A stretch of 64,000 nucleotides of DNA from Euborellia annulipes. Lineage: Eukaryota; Arthropoda; Insecta; Dermaptera; Anisolabididae. The stretch spans positions 1 to 64,000 of the forward strand of contig JAKCPI010031710.1 in the NCBI GenBank assembly GCA_023213315.1. The letters run 5' to 3'. The position numbers and the translations under genes are program-made. This document shows, piece after piece, positions 40,976 to 51,536 of the stretch (its first letter is position 1; each line of letters begins with the position of its first letter). The notes beneath the pieces are model-generated. The model was given only the letters and a program-made list of their open reading frames with translations. It made no database searches and was not told the origin of the DNA.

Positions 40976-42366
40976 TGTAGAAAAAATGCAAAAAATATAT
41001 TAAAATTTTTTTGTTTGTTTTTAACTTGGAGATTATCATCTGTCGTTATTAAAGCTAACTAATAAGTTGTCTCTCTCGTCTTTCGCTAATAATAATAATA
41101 AGAAGAGGGAAAGTTTCGCTTGCGCGCTCTTATAAAACATTTTCAACTTAATAGGCTATAAAAATATTAATAAATTTTTGAAAACTTCCGCCGTACCCAT
41201 AATATTAAAGCTTCCCTCTCCCTCCCTCTCTCTCTCGTTCTTCTTCTTTTCCAAATTGCGATTACAAATTTCATTTTAAACTTCCTTTAAAATCTAATAA
41301 ATATTAACGAGAAAGAGGAATTTTTTTTTTTTATTTTAATGTAAATAATTTTGCATTAAACACAAAAAGGAATCAATTTATTGATTGAAACCCTTTATTA
41401 TATTTAAATTTCAAAATTTTTATTTATTAAATCTAAATTATTCATTCTCTTAATGATATAATTTAAAAAAAAATTTAAATTTAAAATATAAATATGATTA
41501 ATTATAAAATAACAATTGCGAGATTTAATTTTAATTTTTCCTGTATAACGCATTAACTACAAAACTACTTGACGGATTTTTATGGGCTTTTTTTTAAACC
41601 CTCTTCGGCTACAGAGGCCATTTAGGGGTTATTTATCTATTCGTATAATTTTTAATTACAAGTACCGATGGCTACCGGGGGTCGTTCAACACGCTAATTG
41701 CTTGGGGTCACCAATCCCGAACTTTTTGACTACCGGGAGACGTTCCACACACTGATTGGTCACCAATCCCGAACTTTGGCCACACTCGGCATCACTTAAC
41801 CGCATCGATTGTGGTGACTGTTGCTTTTCTCCGTTGCCAGGTCCCCCGGTGGCTTTTTTTGTAATGTGTCGATTTTATTTTTGAAAAGACTCTTTTACTG
41901 GTCTATTCTCTACGCAAAAACGTTAACTTTTAACATCTGTAAACACCGTTAATTCATTTTAACACTTCCTTGTCTCAAAATGCTATTCCGTAAGCAAAAA
42001 CTTTAAAGCATTAACATTTAGTCAATAGTGTTAAAAGTTAATGTCATGACTAGCCTTTAATATTTTAACGCCGTATTTATTGCATAAAAATGACGCCTTT
42101 AACTTAAAAAGTAAGGTTAAGTAAGCTTTGAGATGAGATCAACATGTTAACGTCGCTGTTAAAACTTTCTTTAAAGTATATCACTTAAGTATTATTACTT
42201 TACTTTTTAACACCCAGTTTATGATGTTAAATTTTAACGTCTGTTTTTCAACTAAGACTAGCATAGAAGAGGTTGGATAAAAAAAGGAACCAGAAATAAG
42301 GATTAGCTCACTAGCTAGAGACGAAAACAGCAGGAGGAGGAGTTAGAGTTAGGAAATAATGTAACT
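40976..42366. other. AT-rich sequence with minor repeats
   Basis: 41510-41600 is a right arm of family I. 41597-41632 (CTTCGGCTACAGAGGCCATT) resembles the SINE A tail and 60895-60930. 41669-41776 holds two copies of a roughly 60-bp unit (CTACCGGGGGTCGTTCAACA, CACCAATCCCGAACTTT). 41900-42250 is rich in GTTAA/TTAAC phrases. No gene. Confidence 0.4.
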
Positions 42367-42542
42367 TCACGGGGGTGCTGGTAGATGGCTACGGCCAGGT
42401 TTGAAGTGTGTCTTCTTGCACGAAAGCACCTCTAGTAAATAAAAAACGGGGATCCCGATAGGAATTTCAAATAATAATATTTCCTTAGAAAGATCAGGGA
42501 TGGAGCTCGGATTGGATAAAGACAGACAGACGGACAATCCGC

Positions 42543-42582
<40 letters not shown>

Positions 42583-42590
42583 CATCTTTA
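42367..42590 (+). repeat. Repeat D-like 3' end with TA repeat
   Basis: GGGATCCCGATAGGAATTTC, then GACAGACAGACGGACAATCC, then a (TA)n run (42545-42579). The GACAGAC-TATA order is that of repeat D. Confidence 0.5.
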
Positions 42591-43097
42591 ATATAAGAGA
42601 GTTGTATTTTTTATTAAGCCAGATATGTATTTTTATTATTAATTGCCTGAAAAGATGTCTAAATAAATGCGGCGCCTGTTTAAGGGCCCACCGCAGGCAG
42701 ATGGAGCGACTAGTTTTAATTATAATTAGAAGATTTTTTCATTCTAATAACAGATTTGTGTTCACGGCTCTTAAATTTGCTGACACCTACATCCCCAGCC
42801 CTGTTTTAAACTTCATCACTGTCTCTTAATTCTTAAGCCTATTTTATTAATAAATAAATAAATTAGAAGGGAAAAGAGATTGAGGGTATGATGCTTATAA
42901 GCGTCGAATTAAAGATCCTGAGACCCGAGGCATGCTGTTAAAAGATTATTCTCTCGTTACCTAATTAAAGAAAAGAGATTCCAGGAAGGATCAGGCTCGC
43001 TTCGTTCTTTTGGCTTTGATCAAGCATGGGGATGTAAACAATTTCAGGAATAAGCAAAATAAAAAGGATTTTTACTTTCTCTTGACTATATATTTAT
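42591..43097. other. Unassigned intronic sequence
   Basis: The open frame at 42602-42829 (+) has no recognised domain. 42890-43070 has mixed composition. No support for a gene. Confidence 0.25.
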
Positions 43098-43860
43098 ATA
43101 CTAGCCGCGCCGCCCGCCTTCGGCGGGCTCCGCGTCTAGCCGGGGGCTTCGCCCCCTGGACCCCCCAGATGGCTCGGCGCGCCTGCGGCGGACCCTCGCC
43201 TTTCTTAATTATGAGAAACGGGCTGGCGTCTAGACAGGGGGGCTACGCCCCCCTGGACCCCCGCCAGCTGGCTCGGCGCCTGCGGCGGACCCTCGCCTTT
43301 CTTAATTATGAGAAACGGGCTGGCGTCAGACAGGGGGGCTACGCTCCCCTGACCCCCGCACGGCCGCCGCCTGCGGGGACCCTCGCCTTTCTTGATGAGA
43401 AACTGCGTGGCGTCTAGAGCGGGGGCTACGCCCCCTGGACCCCGCCAGCTGGCTCGGGGCCTGCGGCGGACCCTCGCCTTTTCTTTATTATGAAATTCAA
43501 ATTATTACTACGTATTCCAATCCAGTGCCTGCTTGAGGATTTGTTTACATTCAAAGAATACACAACTGCAAAGAATACTTAAATATTTCTCTATACATTT
43601 CCTATGGGAGAAATCGTAACTTTAGCAATTAATAACTCAAAAAGTTATAGGAATTTCGGAACCCGAGTATTTTTCCGGGACTCTCGATAACGTCCTTTAT
43701 AAGACTGCAAAATTTCGTTTCAAAATTCCAACGGGAAGTTGGTCAAACAGAGCGTGACAGACGGACGGACAGACGGACAGACGGACGGACAGACGGACGG
43801 ACAGACGGACGGACAGACGGACGGACAGACGGACACACCGCAATTATTATATATAGATAT
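43098..43860 (+). repeat. Repeat D, copy with GC-rich tandem array
   Basis: The head ACTAGCCGCGCCGCCCGCC is followed by a GC-rich four-unit array (43130-43485), then AACGGGAAGTTGGTCAAACA, a (GACAGACG)n run (43755-43832) and the TATATATAGATA end. The long open frame 43010-43417 is the array read through and is not a gene; likewise the minus frame at 43720-43941. Confidence 0.7.
43130..43485. repeat. GC-rich tandem array, four units of about 87-97 bp
   Basis: Units start near 43130, 43225, 43322 and 43409. Shared parts are GGCGTCTAGACAGGGGGGCT, ACGCCCCCCTGGACCCC, GCCTGCGGCGGACCCTCGCC and TTTCTTAATTATGAGAAACG. This is the most GC-rich DNA in the window. Confidence 0.85.
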
Positions 43861-44110
43861 ATAGAGAGAAAGTATTGGATTCATGTCAAAAATTCGATTT
43901 TGATCGAAATACACGTTTTGAATGTGATTGAAATATCTCAAGAACGAAAAGAGCTAGAAGGTTGAAATTTTATATTTAAGTTAGGCACCCCCATGGGATG
44001 TGACACGAAGCTTTTGAACAAAATTGACCAAAGCGTATCAGTACTTTACTGATGTACTTTTTCAGTTTTTTTCGATTTTCTTAAAATTTGTTCCAACGAT
44101 TCGGATTGAA
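43856..44110 (+). repeat. Hairpin-ended repeat C, partial
   Basis: AGAGAGAAAGTATTGGATTC through AAGCTTTTGAACAAAATTGA and GATTTTCTTAAAATTTGTTC. The 3' half is missing. It begins exactly at the end of the repeat D copy. Confidence 0.65.
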
Positions 44111-44477
44111 ATTTAGGTTAATCTACAGAATAAAGTGTCTAGCTCGGGCCCTGGCTGACAAGTTCACTCTTTTGACATTAGCTCTTTGTTTATGATTCTT
44201 TCTTTCTTTTCATTTGAGGTTGTTTGCCACTAAAGCCGAGAATTCCCTCGTGGTTTAAAATTTTTTTACTTTCTCTTACCGGTACCTATGTTAAAAAAAA
44301 ATCAGATCAATTTTCTCACTCATTGTAAACCTAAGAGAAGAGATAATAAAAGCAAACGCCAGACAGAAATGAGAACACTGGAGAGCAAAAATGGCAAAAT
44401 TAATTAGGTTAAACAAAATAAAAAAAAGAAACACAACGTATAATGTCTTCACCTGGGAAGGCCCGCTAGATTGAATC

Positions 44478-45125
44478 TAAAAAATCTGGTGTGTTAGCGC
44501 ACAACCCCCAGCCACACCAGATTTTTTGTGTCGAGATATATTTAGTTGTTCTAAGCACTAAAGTTCCAAACTTGGACCACCCGATGGTGCTGAGCTACGA
44601 ATGCTTCCACATCAGTTAAGTGTACTTCAAACGATTTCCACGAAAATTTTCATTGATATACTTTTTAAAGAGCTTCTTCATTTATGAATTTTAAACAAAA
44701 TCGTTGGAGCCAATTTTGAGAAAATCGAAATAAACTGAAAAAGTACTTTTTGGCCGATTTTGTTCAAAAGCTTATTTTCACCTCTTAGGGGGGGGGGGGG
44801 GTTGTCTAACTAAATATAAAATTTCAACCTTGTAGCTCTTTTAGTTCCTGAGATATTTAGTTCACAGACACACAGACAGACCATGTCGCGAAAACCACTT
44901 TTTTGAATTCCTTAAAAAATTTCAACATCGAATTTTTGACATGAATTCAATACTTTCTCTCTCTATATATTAACTTATATATAGAGGTAAGAGAAAGTGA
45001 AAATAGTAGGCAATGGTATCAAAATATAAATATTTCCCCCATGTTTATTCACGAATTCTAATATATCGGTGGAAACTAAACAAAAAATCAGGCGTGGCAA
45101 GCACAGAACAGAAGAGAAAGATGTG
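44478..45125 (-). repeat. Hairpin-ended repeat C (minus) joined to a + 3' fragment
   Basis: 44478-44999 is reverse orientation from the 3' hairpin (AAAAATCTGGTGTGTTAGCG) to the 5' hairpin (TTAACTTATATATAGAGG). 45000-45125 is a piece of the 3' half in + orientation (ATATCGGTGGAAACTAAAC, CAGGCGTGGCAAGCACAG). Confidence 0.65.
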
Positions 45126-45400
45126 ACCAGGCACATTTACGCTTACGTCAAAGGCAATTCTTCTTCTTTTCTGGCCTTATTACCGCATTGAGGGGTCAGT
45201 GGAATGGGGTTTTTGCGGCCAGAAGGAAAAGAACAGGCCGGCCCGTCGCACGGTCTGACGCCTGTTGAAAATATAGAAGGAAGGGACAGACATGTAAAGA
45301 ACAAAAGGACTGCCAGTCCCAGCTCGGGTAGCTCGTGGTCGCCATCCACCCCTGAGCCAACGTCAAAGGCACAACGGTTGCAATTCAATTAGAGAGACAA
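45126..45400. other. GC-richer block of unknown origin
   Basis: Two overlapping frames are open: + 45204-45392 (begins MGFLRPEGKEQAGPSHGLTP) and minus 45143-45388. The + peptide is polar with a Ser/Pro-rich end, a little like retroelement gag tails, but no domain is recognised. Not called as a gene. Confidence 0.25.
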
Positions 45401-45786
45401 ATAAGAAGAAATCAAACACCATCCGATAATTTGAAGATCTTCTTCTCTTTCTTTTATTCAATTACAAAGAGATTATTTAAAAGAGAAAACTTTCTGTCTT
45501 TTCCTCTTTTCTTCAACTTCATTATAGAATTTATGAATTTTAAAATACGTACATTTAAATGCATTTTTAGGTCTATCAATATATATATATACACAGTTTT
45601 GACTTAATTTAGGGCATGAATAATGCATAAGTGCAATGGCTAGTTAACTTTTGGGAATTTAATTAAAAAACTCTTCTTTTTTTTTTTTTTTTGAACAAGC
45701 GTTTTTACTTTTTCGATTTGGATAAAAGACTTGAGAGATAGAGAGAGAAAAGTATAATTGAATAGGGCTGGTATTGTGTAATTGTG

Positions 45787-45934
45787 TACAGTGGCGTCAT
45801 TTCAACTTTTTCTTGGGCGGGGGGGGAGGCAAACATTGTTTCTTCTTCAAATTTTATTTTATTTAATTTTGTATAGTTTGTATACTCGTAGATGTATTTT
45901 GAAGTATTTTATTTTATTTATTTATTTTTTTTTT
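45787..45934 (+). mobile_element. Partial hAT-like end
   Basis: CAGTGGCGTCATTTCAACTT followed by a G run matches the right end (inverted) of the element at 31130-31613. The other end is not found before LINE-B begins at about 45935. Confidence 0.45.
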
Positions 45935-47670
45935 TTGGAATGGGTGCATAAGGTCCGAAGACATAGTAGTCACATGCAGCCAGGAGGAAAATAAAAACAA
46001 AAGGAGAATCATAAAAGGCGGAACTCAACTGCCGGAACTGAGAAGATGCCTGTTGAGATTAGACTTGAAAGTCTGAAGATTGTAGGTTTTGGGGAAGATT
46101 GACGCAGGGAGCTTGTTCTAAAGCACGTGATGCGTTTTCGCACCTCCAAGGTCGAGCGGCGGCCCTCGCAGGTGGAAATCCCTTTTGTTCTCGTTCCTCG
46201 GCTGCAGGTCTCTTAGAAGGCACAGACATGTTCCGGGAATCGTTGAAAGAAAAAGACGAAATAACGTTGTGTTTTATTTTTTTGGTTTTTTGGTAAATAT
46301 ATATATATAGGGTGAATAAGGGCACTAGAAGCCAATATAGATCTTTTCAATACTACTCGCTGGTTGAGACTGACATGTCTCTCTCTTCAATGTTCATTCA
46401 CCCATTGTATCAGGCATTGCAGGTATCAATTATTTGCAGACGATCTGCAAATATATCTTTCAGGGTCCATCGAGAGTCTTGGGGCGACAGTGGTCAGGGT
46501 GAACGAGGATGTTAATAGAATATGTGAATGGGCTGTGAGTAAAAAGTTAATTATAAATCAAAACAAGACCAAATCTATCATCTTCGGGAGTAGCAAATAT
46601 GTGAACAAATTAGCTAACATTCCATCAATAATGGTAAATGGCAGGCAGTTAGAGTACTCGGATACGGTCAGGAATCTGGGAGTTATCTTTGATAAAACTT
46701 TAAGTTGGAACGACCAGATACTGAGCGTATCCAGGAAAGCTTATAAAATTCTATACCAACTAAAAAAAAGCAAAGACTGCCTGCCTATGCCTATCAGGAA
46801 GATGATAGTAAATTCTCTCATTGTCCCTCACTTTGACTACTGTTGCCTCGTCACCAGCGACATGACTGGGGAGCGAAGAAGGACTCTCGAACGTGTGTTG
46901 AACTTCTGCATTCGGTTCATTTTTAACGTTCCCCTGGACCAACACATAACGCCCTATTACAACAAATTAAATTGGCTCAAACTTGGCAAAAGAACAGAAT
47001 ATTATATGGGGTGTTATGTGTTTGGTCTATTGGGGAGCGATAGACCGGGATATCTGCGTGAGAGGCTGACGCTGAGGGCTTCTGCCAGAGTAAGGAAGGA
47101 ATTTGCGCGGTGGCGATTTGGACTTGCAGGTGCCACAACATAGAACGGCAACATTTGGGTCCTCCTTTTCTGTGGCAGCTGCTAAGTTGTGGAACGCGAT
47201 TCCATCCGAGATTAGGGGCTCGCGAACATTAAGCACATTTAAGAGCAAACTTTTTAAATATCATTTAAAGGAGCAGGAGTGTTGATACTATATTGGGAGA
47301 GACCTAGTTAACATAATGTAAATACTTTTTGAGGCTTTAGGAGGCAAATGCCTCAGAGCCTAATAAAACTACCTATCTATCTATCTATCTATCAATGTCT
47401 CTCTCCCGTGGCCTGAGTCGACTGAGGATCCTCAGATCACTCTCTCTCCCATGTTCCCCTCTCGCATCCCCTGCCCGGGGATGGCCAGCGCTCAGGATCG
47501 CGTGAACTACCCACCTTCCGGGTTCAAGGGGTGGTGGAACGTAACACACGGGACAAAGGAAGATTGGAATTGACTAGTTCTGTTAGTCGTGATCTGAACA
47601 GCATAGGGATGCTGGGACGTGTGTTCCGTGTATATGTTGCATTGGGTGGGATAATTGATTTTAATTTGTC
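45935..47670 (-). pseudogene. LINE-B 3' region interrupted by a 1.4-kb insertion
   Basis: 45935-46120 and 47545-47670 are contiguous in the copy at 27970-28160 (GGGAGCTTGTTC joined to ACGGGACAAA). They hold the 3' UTR, the end of the coding region and the TGACTAGTTCTGTTAGTCGT segment. The insertion 46121-47544 carries LINE-A on the + strand plus GC-rich flanks. Confidence 0.7.
46330..47400 (+). pseudogene. LINE-A reverse transcriptase C-terminal half with (ATCT)n tail
   Basis: Open from 46364 to 47143: YQLFADDLQIYLSGS (RT motif C with FADD), then KLIINQNKTKSIIFGSSKYV, SDTVRNLGVIFDKTLSWNDQ, IVNSLIVPHFDYCCLV, ITPYYNKLNWLKLGKR and YYMGCYVFGLLG. A frameshift near 47130 leads to VPQHRTATFGSSFSVAAAKL, WNAIPSEIRG and FKSKLFKYHL. 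The 3' end is GAGGCTTTAGGAGGCAAATG then (TATC)n. Homologous to 26385-27560. It is 5'-truncated, and the upstream 46125-46325 is GC-rich sequence of unknown origin. Confidence 0.85.
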
Positions 47671-48829
47671 CCCCCCCCCCTAATGGTCCGATGTTTACCA
47701 AAAGCTTTTCAGTTATTGGCCTCTATCCCTAGTTTATGGGTGCAAAATTTCAAAACAATTGAATGAATAGTTTCTGAGTTTTCGTTGACGAAAAAAGAAG
47801 ATTTCAACGGCAAAATGAGAATATACATTTTCTTAATTTGAAATGTTTAAAACAATAAAATGTTTGTCTTCTGTAAATGTTTCTTATTTTCTATTTAATT
47901 TTCAAAAAAAAAAAAAAATAATAATAATAACGAGATATTTTTAAACATCTTTGTATTTCAACAAGTGTTAACTACTTCCTCTTAAAAAAAACTTCACAGA
48001 TTACAAAAAATACTCTCTTTATTAATCTCGACTCAACAAAAATACACATTTTTTACAGAAAAATCAATAAACAACTAATAATAACAAAGTCCCAACAATC
48101 CCCCTTTGATCCAACTCCCTTATCCCATGACGTCACACTCTCTTCTCTCTTCTTACACAAGCTAGACATTTGCGGTTTTTTTTTTTTTATATTTGTACCA
48201 CCTCCTGTTGACTAGAAAAATCCAAAATCATGAAAATGCAATACCCCCCTTATTTTAAATTAGGGAGACCGAAGGCAGGTGTCGCGGCTAGTAGTATAAA
48301 GAAGCAAGCAAAAGTTTTTCTTTTATTTTTAGTGTACATATATCGATAAAGAAAGTTATCAAAAAAAAAAAAAAAAAAGGAAATTATTAACTTATAGGTT
48401 TATACTGTGCGTTGAAAAAAAAAAAAGAAAGTTTTTAATATGACGTGAGTGAGCGCGTTAAGTGACAGACAGCCCCCCGCCTTTCGAACTTTTCAAAGAC
48501 AATTTCTAGCTAGATTTTTCGTTATAATTTAATTAAAGAATAAAGCTAAATGTTTTCATACCTTGTTTTAAAAGGGGCTACTTAAAAACTTTACTCCCAT
48601 TATATGTTTACAATCTCGTTTCTCGTATAATAAATAAATAAATAAATAAGAAAAAACTTTCTACGTAACAGCAAAGTGCTTTTCAAAATTAAATCATCTA
48701 TATCTTGTAGCTATATAAATATCTGGTGTGACTGGTCGCACAGCATATAACAAATAAAAAAATCAAAATTTTTAAAGCAAAAATATACTGCACGTCAATA
48801 AAACCGCAATATACAGTCCACGTATATAT
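47671..48829. other. Unassigned AT-rich intronic sequence
   Basis: 48240-48300 reads GGGAGACCGAAGGCAGGTGT then CGCGGCTAGTAGTATA, like an inverted repeat D head. 48720-48745 is a scrap of the repeat C hairpin (ATCTGGTGTGACTGGTCGCA). Otherwise AT-rich and non-coding. Confidence 0.35.
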
Positions 48830-49648
48830 GGACCCTGTTATGCATTAGTGTGTCAAGCGCCAAAAAAAAATTCAAAATTGAGTTAAGCACGGTATATTGT
48901 TTCAAATGCTATAATTAATAATATTTTTTATGAAATATGTCCTAAAAAAATTTATATTTAATGTAAAAGCATAAAATTATTTTTACAATACTTCAATTTT
49001 GCAAAAATGATTTATGTGCCTAACACGTTATTTAGAAGTACTTAATTTGATATTATTCCTGATAATGAAGATGAGGATCAGTGCGATTTCGAAAAGAAAA
49101 CAAAATAAATAATATTAAGTCGATTTCATTATTATAACTTTGATATACGGTGTCCATGTTATTATTCAGGAATTAATTGATGAGAAAATTTTATCACTTT
49201 GTATTTAATTTTAAAATATTAATACTATTTAAAATTTATTAATTTAATTTTGATAAAAAGTTTCTAGGCTACTAGTATTAAATATAACCATAAAAGAACT
49301 TTAATAACATCTTCGTTTTAATTTTTGAATTATAAACCTAAAATTATTTTATTAATATAAATAGTGCATAGATTAATTTGCAATCATGTGTCAAAAGACT
49401 TTGAAGCATTTTTGCAAATATAATTGGACTTGGAGAATTTTGCAATAATGTTTTATTGTTTATTCTCTAAATTAGTCATATTTTTAGAGATAATTTATGA
49501 ATATCTGCCATAATTACAGTATTTACTTGCACAATTGACAAAAAAAAAAATGATATATAATCTAATCAAAACAATTTAAATCAGAAAAACTTTAATTTTC
49601 TCAAATCTCGGTAGCTGGCGCTTGACACACAATTGCCTAACAGGGTCC
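48830..49648. mobile_element. TIR element of 819 bp
   Basis: The left GGACCCTGTTATGCATTAGT then GTGTCAAGCGCC is matched inverted at the right end (GGCGCTTGACACACAATTGC, CTAACAGGGTCC), about 32 bp with a few mismatches. ATATAT on both sides may be the target duplication. The interior is AT-rich with no ORF. Superfamily unknown. Confidence 0.7.
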
Positions 49649-49840
49649 ATATATTCGATATTCGATTTCGTCAGAGTGTGTATGATCATCCCTGCAGGCA
49701 ATTGGTACATCAATCATCAAATATTTACACGAATCATAAAGACTAATTGAGTAAAGCCCTACAGGCACTCATGACCACCATTGTTGGTCCGATTGCATGT
49801 AGGGATGATTATACACCTTATGATGAAATTGAGTATAGTA

Positions 49841-50130
49841 CGAGGGCCGGTCAATAAGTCCGTGACTTTTTGAATTTCCCGCCTCTTAACTGAAATGGCA
49901 ACACTGCTCCTGTAGGGCAACATCAGCTGAAATTTGAACCAGCTGGGTCTTTTAGTTTTTGTTTGACATCTATTAATAGCAGACTAGAGAAGAAAATGAA
50001 AAAAAATGAATTTTCCATGTCAAAAATCCATGAATTGGGATACGAATTGCTCCCTCATCCGCCCTATTCTCCAGATTTAGCCCCGAGTGATTATTTCTTG
50101 TTTCCAAACCTGAAAAAATTAAGAAGAAAA
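49841..50130 (+). pseudogene. Mariner transposase remnant with one terminal repeat
   Basis: The end GAGGGCCGGTCAATAAGTCC then GTGACTTTTTGAATTTCCCG is a mariner terminal repeat. 49997-50112 encodes SMSKIHELGYELLPHPPYSP then DLAPSDYFLFPNLKK, the region of the third catalytic Asp of DD34D mariner transposases. Most of the protein between is deleted, and the right terminus is not seen. The sequence ends in a G run (50144-50158). Confidence 0.85.
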
Positions 50131-50619
50131 GGCGAAGGAGGTCCAGGGGGGGGGGGGGGCGAAACCCGTTAAAAGCGGGCTAGTTGTTTAAAAAAAGGCA
50201 TGCAAAAAAACAAAAACAAATTAATTATCTTAAGTTTATTTAATCCATTAAAGAAGAAAAGAGAGACGGTGGCTGGGGAAGGGGGGGTGCAGGCTTCTAT
50301 AAGGTATAGGGGGATGTTGTTACTAAGCTACAATCCATCACTTGTTTGTCATCAAGATTAATTTCCGGCCTTAGTAAATCCGGGATACCTGCAGACTCTT
50401 GGACAGACAGACAGACAGACAATTTCATTTGATTCTCATCATAAAGAGAAAGGAGATGGGGGGGGGATGCAATTACTTGCCAAGTTAATCTTACCTTCTC
50501 CTTCACAGAGAGAGAATAACTCTCACTCTCTCGTAATTTCATTGAAAATCATCATCATTTAAGGGGGTTCAAGAGTGACGTCTAAACGTACTTTAAAAAA
50601 AAAACTAAACTATTATAAG
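50131..50619. other. Unassigned intronic sequence
   Basis: 50360-50430 contains AATCCGGGATACCTGCAGAC and GACAGACAGACAGACAGACA, like a repeat D 3' end. Short open frames are low-complexity. Confidence 0.3.
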
Positions 50620-51180
50620 GAATTTTTCAATTCGGTATTTTTTTTAAATGAATTAAATTCATAAGAGATTATTGGGACATCGAGCTATAATTTGTTTAAT
50701 GACTTATTAAAAAATTATCGTAATTAATTTTTTTGTTATCAAGCAAATACAAAAAAACAATCTGTCCCAGTAATCTTTAATTTTTTTAAATTTAAAAATG
50801 AATTATTGTTATTATTAATCACATATTAATTAAGAAATTTTTAAAATAAGCTTAGATGATTTATTTAAAAATCAACTGTCAAATTAGTTCAGCATTCTTG
50901 CAATAGATGGCAGGCTAGTCTAACAGCTGATCCCCTAATAGCCTATATTTATATATTTTTATGCTTTTATAAAAGATACATAATATATAATAACATTTAT
51001 AAAGTATTTATTGTTAAAAGATCAATAAAAATCAACCAAATGCATTAAATATTATTTAGCTACCATTCTGACATCTCTTGGCAAATTTTTGAATTACTTG
51101 GCATACTTTTTATGACATACAACGCCATCTTAGCGGGAAAACATGCGTTACACCTTCAGTCCCGTTCCCTCGTTAACAAA
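50620..51180 (-). repeat. Repeat H, copy 2 (inverted relative to copy 1)
   Basis: The reverse complement of 38190-38800: AGAGATTATTGGGACATCGA, TTGCAATAGATGGCAGGCTA, TACCATTCTGACATCTCTTG, CGCCATCTTAGCGGGAAAAC. Nearly colinear over about 560 bp. Confidence 0.75.
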
Positions 51181-51536
51181 CAAAAAAAAGTTCATTTCTC
51201 AAAGAGAAATTTCGATAACATTTTTTTTTTTTTTCAAAGCGAGTTTATAAATTAAATTATTTGAAAATAATTGAATTACATAGAAAGGATATAGAGAGTA
51301 GATAGAGAGTGTATATATATATATTGAAAAAGTTTGAAATGTTTGATTTATATATCACTCACATTGCTGATTGAATTAAATTGCTTTTTTTTAAGGCTAC
51401 TACTAGCTATATAACCCTCCGCTGAAGGTTTTAGAAGGGGGGGGGGGAGTCGCATTAGCCGGGATGCGAACCCGCGACCTTTGGTACAAAAGGCCAGTAC
51501 GCATTGGGATCCAAATACGATCATCTAAGGGCCGGT
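51181..51536. other. Unassigned sequence with a tRNA-like fragment
   Basis: 51462-51510 (GATGCGAACCCGCGACCTTT, GGTACAAAAGGCCAGTACGC) reads on the minus strand like the B-box half of SINE A, followed on the + side by TACGATCATCTAAGGGCCGG. AT repeats precede it. Confidence 0.35.

Noticed and set aside
43010..43417. 135-codon open frame on +
   Set aside because: It runs through the GC-rich tandem array of repeat D; the peptide is Arg/Gly/Pro-rich repeat translation with no domain.
46099..46325. Opposed frames of 65 and 88 codons in GC-rich sequence
   Set aside because: Protein-like composition but no recognised domain, inside an insertion between LINE parts; kept only as a note.
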